DNA of 9,882 bases. Source: Pseudomonadota bacterium. Its GTDB lineage: Bacteria > Pseudomonadota > Alphaproteobacteria > Rhodospirillales > 2-02-FULL-58-16. The stretch is taken from positions 1 to 9,882 of the forward strand of contig JACZWD010000090.1 of NCBI GenBank assembly GCA_022572335.1, in the 5' to 3' direction. This document shows, one piece after another, positions 5,977 to 9,882 of this stretch. Each line of letters begins with the position of its first letter. Positions within the stretch are counted from its first letter, which is position 1. The position numbers and the translations under genes are program-made. The notes below the pieces were generated by a model. The model was not told where the DNA came from. It was given only the letters and a program-made list of their open reading frames with translations, and searched no databases.

Positions 5977-6990
5977 ATGAAACAGACGAACACGCAGGTC
6001 CTGTTCCGCCGCGAGCCCCGGGGGTTCCCCGTGGCCGATGATTTCGAGATCGTCGAGACAGCCCTGCCCGTGCCCGGCCCCGGCCAGTTCCTTGTCGGCA
6101 GCCTGTTTCTCTCCCTCGATCCCTACATGCGCATGCTCATGGGCGGCGGCTGGACCTTTTTCGGCGCGGCGATGGTGCCGGGCCAGGTGATGGTCGGCCG
6201 CGTGCTGGGCAAGGTCCTCGAAAGCAACACCCCCGCCTTCACCCCCGGCGACCACGTTGTCGGGCGCCTCGGCTGGCAGATGTATGCGGTCTCGGACGGG
6301 AAGGACCTGGATTTCAAGGTCGTGCCGAAGGACAACGTTCCCCTGACCGCCTATCTGGGGGCGTGCGGATCGAACGGCGTCACCGCGTGGACCGGCCTGA
6401 AGATCATCGGCGAGCCGAAGGAGGGCGAAACCGTGCTCGTCTCCGCGGCGGCGGGGTCCGTCGGCAGCGCCGTCGGCCAGATCGCCAAGGCCATGGGCTG
6501 CCGGACGATCGGCATCGCCGGGGGCCCGGAGAAGTGCCGGATCGTCACCGAAGAGTTCGCCTTCGACGCCGCCTGCGACTACCAGCGCGACGACCTGGGA
6601 GAACAGATCGGGGCCGCGGCGGGCGATGGCGTCGATGTGTACTTCGACAGCGTCGGCGGCGCCATGCTGGACACCGTCCTGCCTCATCTGAACCGGCTTG
6701 CCCGGGTTCCGGTGTGCGGCGTGCTGTCTCGATACAACGCCGAAGGAGAGCCCTACGGCGTCACCAACACGCGCCTGATCTTCGACAAGAGCCTGCGCAT
6801 TCAAGGGTTCCTGCTGAGCAACTATCGCGAGACATGGGACCAGGCCCGGGCCGAACTCGAGGACCTCGTCGCGTCCGGCCGGCTGCGCTATCGCGAGACC
6901 ATCGCCAAAGGACTGGGGAACGCGCCGGACGCCTTCATCGGCATGCTCAGGGGACGCAACCTGGGCAAGCAGCTTGTCAAGCTCGCATAA
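5977..6990 (+). CDS. NADP-dependent MDR-type oxidoreductase (zinc-free, CurA/PTGR-like)
   Basis: A 337-residue medium-chain reductase of the leukotriene-B4-dehydrogenase / CurA group. Members reduce C=C bonds of alpha,beta-unsaturated aldehydes and ketones with NADPH in the cytosol. Visible signatures are LSLDPYMRM (45-53) and GACGSNGVTAWTGL (128-141). The Rossmann loop VSAAAGSVGSAVGQIAK is at 155-171. GGPEKC (182-187) has a Lys suited to the NADP phosphate, and VDVYFDSVGG is at 219-228. The catalytic-zinc ligands of alcohol dehydrogenases are absent, as expected for the group. Length is normal for the family. The start at 5977 lies 55 bases after the protease stop, with only a weak ribosome site (GGATACCGAAG). 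It could be co-transcribed with the protease, but their functions show no obvious link. The physiological substrate is unknown. Confidence 0.92.
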   Translation: MKQTNTQVLFRREPRGFPVADDFEIVETALPVPGPGQFLVGSLFLSLDPYMRMLMGGGWTFFGAAMVPGQVMVGRVLGKVLESNTPAFTPGDHVVGRLGWQMYAVSDGKDLDFKVVPKDNVPLTAYLGACGSNGVTAWTGLKIIGEPKEGETVLVSAAAGSVGSAVGQIAKAMGCRTIGIAGGPEKCRIVTEEFAFDAACDYQRDDLGEQIGAAAGDGVDVYFDSVGGAMLDTVLPHLNRLARVPVCGVLSRYNAEGEPYGVTNTRLIFDKSLRIQGFLLSNYRETWDQARAELEDLVASGRLRYRETIAKGLGNAPDAFIGMLRGRNLGKQLVKLA

Positions 6991-7064
6991 GTCGGCCAAG
7001 CGTTCCCGGGATCAACCGGTTTCGCCTGTGCCGGATACCGTGACACCCGTTCGGCCGATCCTGA

Positions 7065-8261
7065 TCACGGCGCATCCGGCACCGCTTTATACGCTTTCCT
7101 CAGGTACAGGCCGGTGCCCAGCGCCACCGCGGCGACCGCCAGGAAGGCGGCGGTGTAGCCGTGCGTGACCGCGACCAGGGCGCCGAAGACGGGGGGCACG
7201 ACGACGACGCCTCCGAACATGACGAACTGCACGGCGCCGGTGGCCTGGCCGATGGCGCCCTCGGGCGCCCGGGATACGACCTCGGCGAGGTAGACGCCGT
7301 TCCACCCGAAGCTGCTGGCCCCGAGGGCGAGGGCGAGGATGGTGAGCAGGGCCGGCGGCCAGTCCGCCGTGAGCACCGCCATCGCCGCCAGGCATGCGGC
7401 CATCATCACGCCCAGGCCGGCGAGAACGGCGCGCGCCGAGATCACGCTCCCCGCCACGGCGCCCCAGAACAGGCGCCCGGCGATCCCCCCGGCCTGGACG
7501 ACGGCGAGGACGAGGCCCGCCTGGATCAGCGGCATGCCCAGCGCGTCGGTCAGGTAGAGCACGAAGAAGGCGGCGACCGACGTCTGGCACCCGGCGTAGG
7601 CGAACCCCGCCGCCGCCAGCGCCCGCAGCATGGGATCGGCGCGCAGCAGTTTCAGCGGCGCGGCGATGCCGGCCACGGCCAGGGGCAGATCGGGCCTGCG
7701 GTCGGCGTCGAAGGCGTTGCGCACCGGCTGTACCGCGGCGAGGACCACCAGCGCCAACCCGCCGACGGCCAGCGCCGCGCCCCGCCAGCCGAACAGGACG
7801 ACGATGGAGGGCACGGCGGCGCCCGCCAGCAGGCCGCCCAGGGGCACGCCGGTCTGCCGGATGGAGAAGATCAGGGGCCGCCGCCGGGGCGACGACACAG
7901 CCGTCAGCACGTGGGCGCTGGCCGGACTGCCCGGGCCGTAGGCCATGCCGATGAACACCGCGCCCGCGACCGCGGCCAGGGGCGAGGCCAGCACGATGGC
8001 AACCATCCCGGCCGCCACGCAGAGCATGGTGAACTGGCTGACGCGCACGGCCCCGTAGCGCCCCAGCAGCGTGCCCGCGGCCAAGCCGGAGACCATGGCG
8101 ACGGAATAGGCGATGGACATGAAGGCGCCGATGGTGGTGGCGTCGACGCCGATGTCCGCCGCCGCCGCGGGCGCGAAGACGGCGACGGTGAACACCGCCA
8201 TGGACGTCATCGTCTGCACGGCGAGCATGGAGGAAAGGGCGGTGGTCAATGTTGCGCGCAT
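7065..8261 (-). CDS. Major facilitator superfamily transporter
   Basis: A 398-residue inner-membrane protein with a hydrophobic profile consistent with 12 helices in two halves. Visible MFS features are a motif-A-like loop GTLLGRYGAVRV (63-74), the pore-lining stretch GMAYGPGSPASAHVL (105-119), and a motif-C-like segment FSIRQTGVPLGGLLAG (132-147) after a basic loop SSPRRRP. A polar central loop (NAFDADRRPDLPL) separates the halves, and GYTAAFLAVAAVALGTGLYL forms the last helix. It probably exchanges a small solute or drug with protons; the substrate cannot be inferred. The gene converges on the MDR reductase (74-bp gap) and has a normal length. The ATG at 8259-8261 has only a weak GGGGA upstream. 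Element E2 begins 38 bases upstream, so a transcript starting beyond E2 would carry it in the 5' leader. Confidence 0.93.
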   Translation of the reverse strand: MRATLTTALSSMLAVQTMTSMAVFTVAVFAPAAAADIGVDATTIGAFMSIAYSVAMVSGLAAGTLLGRYGAVRVSQFTMLCVAAGMVAIVLASPLAAVAGAVFIGMAYGPGSPASAHVLTAVSSPRRRPLIFSIRQTGVPLGGLLAGAAVPSIVVLFGWRGAALAVGGLALVVLAAVQPVRNAFDADRRPDLPLAVAGIAAPLKLLRADPMLRALAAAGFAYAGCQTSVAAFFVLYLTDALGMPLIQAGLVLAVVQAGGIAGRLFWGAVAGSVISARAVLAGLGVMMAACLAAMAVLTADWPPALLTILALALGASSFGWNGVYLAEVVSRAPEGAIGQATGAVQFVMFGGVVVVPPVFGALVAVTHGYTAAFLAVAAVALGTGLYLRKAYKAVPDAP

Positions 8262-8299
8262 GGCTGGTGGCGTCCCCGGCGGTGGCGGCCGGCACCCGA

Positions 8300-8564
8300 G
8301 TACCCTCTATCATAAAAGGATGACACGTGTGACGGTCATGGGTGGCCATTCGGCTAGGAGCGCGCCTCCACGTGATGGGGTCCCATCATGAGAGCCGCGC
8401 GACGACGTCCGATGGCCACCCATGGCCGCCCGAAGGGTCGTTTTTCGCGCCTTTTGGGGGCGTCAGCGCCGATTGACGATGTCCCGCATCGCCGGCGCGA
8501 CGCTTCCTGCCCAAAAGACGCGAAAAGGCGATCACACGTATCATCCTTTTATGATAGAGGGTAC
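8300..8564 (+). repeat. Structured four-helix palindromic element, copy E2
   Basis: 265 bases with the same architecture as E1 in the opposite orientation. The closing stem is 8300-8332 with 8532-8564 (GTACCCTCTATCATAAAAGG at the outer end, 33 bp with one C/A mismatch). Hairpin A is 8333-8428, with a 17-bp base (8333-8349 with 8412-8428, one T.G). The mini-hairpin CCC-GAA-GGG is at 8429-8437. Hairpin B is 8438-8531, with a base of about 21 bp (8438-8458 with 8510-8531, one bulge, one C/A, one T.G). Blocks shared exactly with E1 are CGGCTAGGAGCGCG (8351-8364), CGCGCGACGACGTCCG (8396-8411), TTGACGATG (8473-8481), CCCGCATCGCC (8483-8493) and TCCTGCC (8505-8511). The stems around these blocks are unrelated in sequence. 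It lies between the divergent MFS and hydrolase genes. Confidence 0.9.
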
Positions 8565-8602
8565 CAGCATTTGTTCACGCAAACCCGCGACTCGACGGTG
8601 CG

Positions 8603-8653
8603 TGCCGGGCGCGCCGGGGGCCGCTGAATAAACGAAAAGCCCGGCGCGCGGCA
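8603..8653. repeat. GC-rich inverted repeat between E2 and the hydrolase gene
   Basis: TGCCGGGCGCGCCGGG (8603-8618) pairs with CCCGGCGCGCGGCA (8640-8653) except for two extra bases. The loop of about 21 bases ends in the A-rich run AATAAACGAAAAG. No T-run follows on either strand, so it is not a clear intrinsic terminator. The remaining sequence to 8791 has a further small hairpin (AGGGTGG near 8680 with CCACCCT) and no gene. Confidence 0.5.
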
Positions 8654-8791
8654 TTTCCTCTCTCCATCCGACGGTGTAGGGTGGCGCCATCCACCCTCCG
8701 CAGCGGCAGCCCGGCCTTCGCAGCCGACGCGGCTGCTTCGGCGGAGTGGGCCGCCGCTGCCGCGGAGGACGGGTCGGAAAGACCGGGGACG

Positions 8792-9661
8792 ATGAACGAA
8801 GAGACCCTGTATCGCGAGTACGGCCGGGCGGCCCTGGACGCCCAGTACGACAACCGGGCCGCCGTGCCCGAGCACGTCGAGCACCACGCAGGCTGGACCC
8901 GCGACTGCGCCGCCGCGCGCGGCGCCTACGCCGGCCGCCTCGACGTCGCCTACGGCGCCTCCGCCGCCGAAACCCTCGATGTGTTCCCCGCCGCCGGCGG
9001 TCCGGCGCCGGTGCAGGTGTTTTTTCACGGCGGCTACTGGATGAGCCGCGACAAAGGCGACTTCAGCTTCCTGGCGCCGGCCTTCGTCGACGCCGGGGCC
9101 GCCCTGGTGGTGGTCAACTACGCCCTCATTCCCGCCGTCGGCATGGACGAGCTGGTGCGCCAGTGCCGCCTGTCGCTCGCATGGGTGCACGGCAACGCGG
9201 CCTCCTTCGGCGGCGACGCGCGGCGCATTTTCGTCTCCGGCCACTCGGCGGGCGGCCATCTGGTGGCGATGATGATGGCCACCGACTGGCCGGCCTTCGC
9301 CGGATTGCCCCGGGACCTGGTGAAGGGCGGCTGCGCCATCAGCGGCGTGTTCGACCTGGAGCCCGTGCGCCTGTGCTACCTGGACGACACCCTCGGGTTG
9401 ACCCCCGCCCAGGTGGCGGACAACAGTCCCGTCCGCCTTCCGCCTACGTCCGACGCCCCCCTGATCCTCGCCGTCGGCGGCGACGAAAGCGACGAGTTCC
9501 GCCGCCAGAGCGCCGATCTCGACGCCGCCTGGAGCGAACGCGGCGCGCCGGTCCAGGTGATGGAGCGCCCGGGCCTCAACCATTTCACCATCCTGGCCGA
9601 TTTCGCCGACCGCGAAAGCCCCCTGACCCAGGCCGTGCTGGCGCAGATGGGGCTGGCCTGA
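8792..9661 (+). CDS. Alpha/beta hydrolase, arylformamidase (kynurenine formamidase)-like
   Basis: A 289-residue cytosolic alpha/beta hydrolase when started at the ATG at 8792 (MNEETLYREYG). The frame is open from 8681, but the extra 37 residues (Ala-rich) do not look like family sequence. Motifs are the oxyanion-hole HGGYW at 79-83, the nucleophile Ser152 in SGHSAGGH, an acid in VGGDESDEF (Asp231 or Asp234), and the catalytic His264 in PGLNHFTIL. The HGGYW form and overall layout are those of the arylformamidase-like branch, whose best-known members hydrolyse N-formylkynurenine in tryptophan breakdown. Many relatives act on other esters or amides. No kynureninase or tryptophan dioxygenase gene is nearby, so the substrate is open. 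GGGGA and GGAAAG lie before the chosen start. A hairpin follows 16 bases after the stop. Confidence 0.88.
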   Translation: MNEETLYREYGRAALDAQYDNRAAVPEHVEHHAGWTRDCAAARGAYAGRLDVAYGASAAETLDVFPAAGGPAPVQVFFHGGYWMSRDKGDFSFLAPAFVDAGAALVVVNYALIPAVGMDELVRQCRLSLAWVHGNAASFGGDARRIFVSGHSAGGHLVAMMMATDWPAFAGLPRDLVKGGCAISGVFDLEPVRLCYLDDTLGLTPAQVADNSPVRLPPTSDAPLILAVGGDESDEFRRQSADLDAAWSERGAPVQVMERPGLNHFTILADFADRESPLTQAVLAQMGLA

Positions 9662-9676
9662 GGGCGGCGTCCGTGA

Positions 9677-9700
9677 ACGGCCGGTCCACCCGGCCGTCTT
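9677..9700 (+). terminator. Terminator-like hairpin after the hydrolase gene
   Basis: ACGGCCGG (9677-9684) and CCGGCCGT (9690-9697) form a perfect 8-bp stem with a 5-nt loop, followed only by CTT. Placed 16 bases after the hydrolase stop, it probably ends or protects the transcript. The weak T-tail makes efficient intrinsic termination uncertain. Confidence 0.5.
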
Positions 9701-9746
9701 AGCGCGGGATGATTGCGCCGCCAGGATCCTGAAGGGCGGGAAATCC

Positions 9747-9767
9747 GCCGATTTCGGCCGAATCGGC
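9747..9767. terminator. Second small hairpin downstream of the hydrolase
   Basis: GCCGATT (9747-9753) pairs with AATCGGC (9761-9767) over 7 bp with a 7-nt loop, followed by AAAATCC. Read on the minus strand the stem is preceded, not followed, by T-rich bases needed for termination on plus. It may serve as an end structure, or a terminator for a minus-strand transcript from the right. Confidence 0.3.
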
Positions 9768-9789
9768 AAAATCCATAATTATTTGTCCA

Positions 9790-9810
9790 TATACCCCATT
9801 CGGGGGATAC
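9790..9810. promoter_or_regulatory. G/C-box palindrome, possible operator
   Basis: TATACCCC-ATTCG-GGGGATA is a near-perfect palindrome: A/T-rich ends, a run of C, a short centre and a run of G. This shape resembles operators of the CsoR/RcnR/FrmR family (AT-flanked G-tract/C-tract half-sites), which control metal or formaldehyde/sulfide responses. It lies about 20 bases before an exact TATAAT and would overlap the -35 region of that promoter. Family assignment is inference from shape only. Confidence 0.4.
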
Positions 9811-9829
9811 GCAATCCGCAGCTTCATAA

Positions 9830-9835
9830 TATAAT
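9830..9835 (+). promoter_or_regulatory. -10 box of a promoter for a gene beyond the right edge
   Basis: An exact TATAAT sits in an AT-rich stretch (9770-9855) unlike the rest of the window. No good TTGACA is found 16-18 bases upstream, where the G/C-box palindrome lies, which fits a regulated promoter. GGGAGGG at 9869-9875 would place a start codon at about the first base past the window. An ATG at 9858 (MSSQGGWR) is also possible, but its AAGGA is only 2 bases away. Confidence 0.45.
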
Positions 9836-9882
9836 TACCATAATTACAAAAAGGATTATGTCCTCTCAGGGAGGGTGGCGGC

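Noticed and set aside
5962..6999. 345-codon minus-strand frame opposite the MDR reductase
   Set aside because: Antisense shadow of a complete, motif-bearing gene.
7028..7082. Inverted repeat GTGCCGGAT / ATCCGGCAC between the convergent reductase and MFS genes as terminator
   Set aside because: The 37-base spacer is long, there is no T-run, and the right arm lies within MFS coding sequence.
7161..8315. 384-codon plus-strand frame opposite the MFS gene
   Set aside because: Very high Gly/His/Asp/Arg composition without hydrophobic or domain pattern; the minus strand encodes the transporter.
4596..8564. Wobble-pair bias as evidence for the transcribed strand of E1/E2
   Set aside because: Five transition-type mismatches give G.U pairs in the E1-plus/E2-minus direction, but two in E2 (8336/8425 and one in the T-run at 8441-8445) go the other way. 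The sample is too small to choose a strand.
8549..9769. 406-codon minus-strand frame opposite the hydrolase
   Set aside because: Shadow frame; it also runs through E2's arm and intergenic repeats, and the hydrolase on plus has its full triad.

Overview
The window looks like chromosomal DNA of a GC-rich alphaproteobacterium. This is inferred from the strong G/C third-position bias, the GC-rich style of the PstC, RodA, MFS and MDR-reductase proteins, and the tRNA-Lys. No rRNA or other phylogenetic marker is present, so the assignment is tentative. The region is a patchwork of ordinary metabolic genes, broken genes and several repeat structures.

Left part (1-1283): the 3' end of pstC (phosphate ABC permease) is joined, through about 85 bases of unexplained sequence, to an N-terminally truncated rodA (cell-wall SEDS polymerase). 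This is a gene breakpoint or an assembly join. A tRNA-Lys(CTT) gene with encoded CCA and a strong intrinsic terminator follow.

Island-like part (about 1284-3062): visibly more AT-rich than its flanks and placed directly after the tRNA. It carries an unrecognised minus-strand gene ending in a DnaJ-type zinc knuckle and holding a ten-G tract near its start. It also has a long imperfect inverted repeat with GGGGACACC arms, a small coiled-coil plus winged-helix protein, and a short 3' remnant of another gene. No integrase is visible.

Right part (3111-9661): an aldehyde dehydrogenase, a secreted trypsin-like serine protease, and an NADP-dependent MDR-type reductase run on the plus strand. An MFS transporter lies on the minus strand, and an arylformamidase-like alpha/beta hydrolase lies on the plus strand. 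These are probably separate transcription units rather than one pathway.

The most striking content is a pair of about 265-base, four-helix palindromic elements, at 4596-4863 (E1) and 8300-8564 (E2), in opposite orientation. Each folds as one long closing stem (33-35 bp) enclosing two large hairpins and a tiny CCC-nnn-GGG hairpin. The helices abut with no unpaired base at the junction. The two copies share exact internal-loop and junction blocks (14, 16, 11 and 9 nt), while most of the long stems differ completely in sequence yet still pair. This pattern, conserved loops with covarying stems, is what a structured RNA or a structure-recognised DNA element would show. I do not recognise the family.

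The window ends with an AT-rich promoter region (consensus TATAAT, a G/C-box palindrome and a strong ribosome-binding site) that points to a gene just beyond the right edge.
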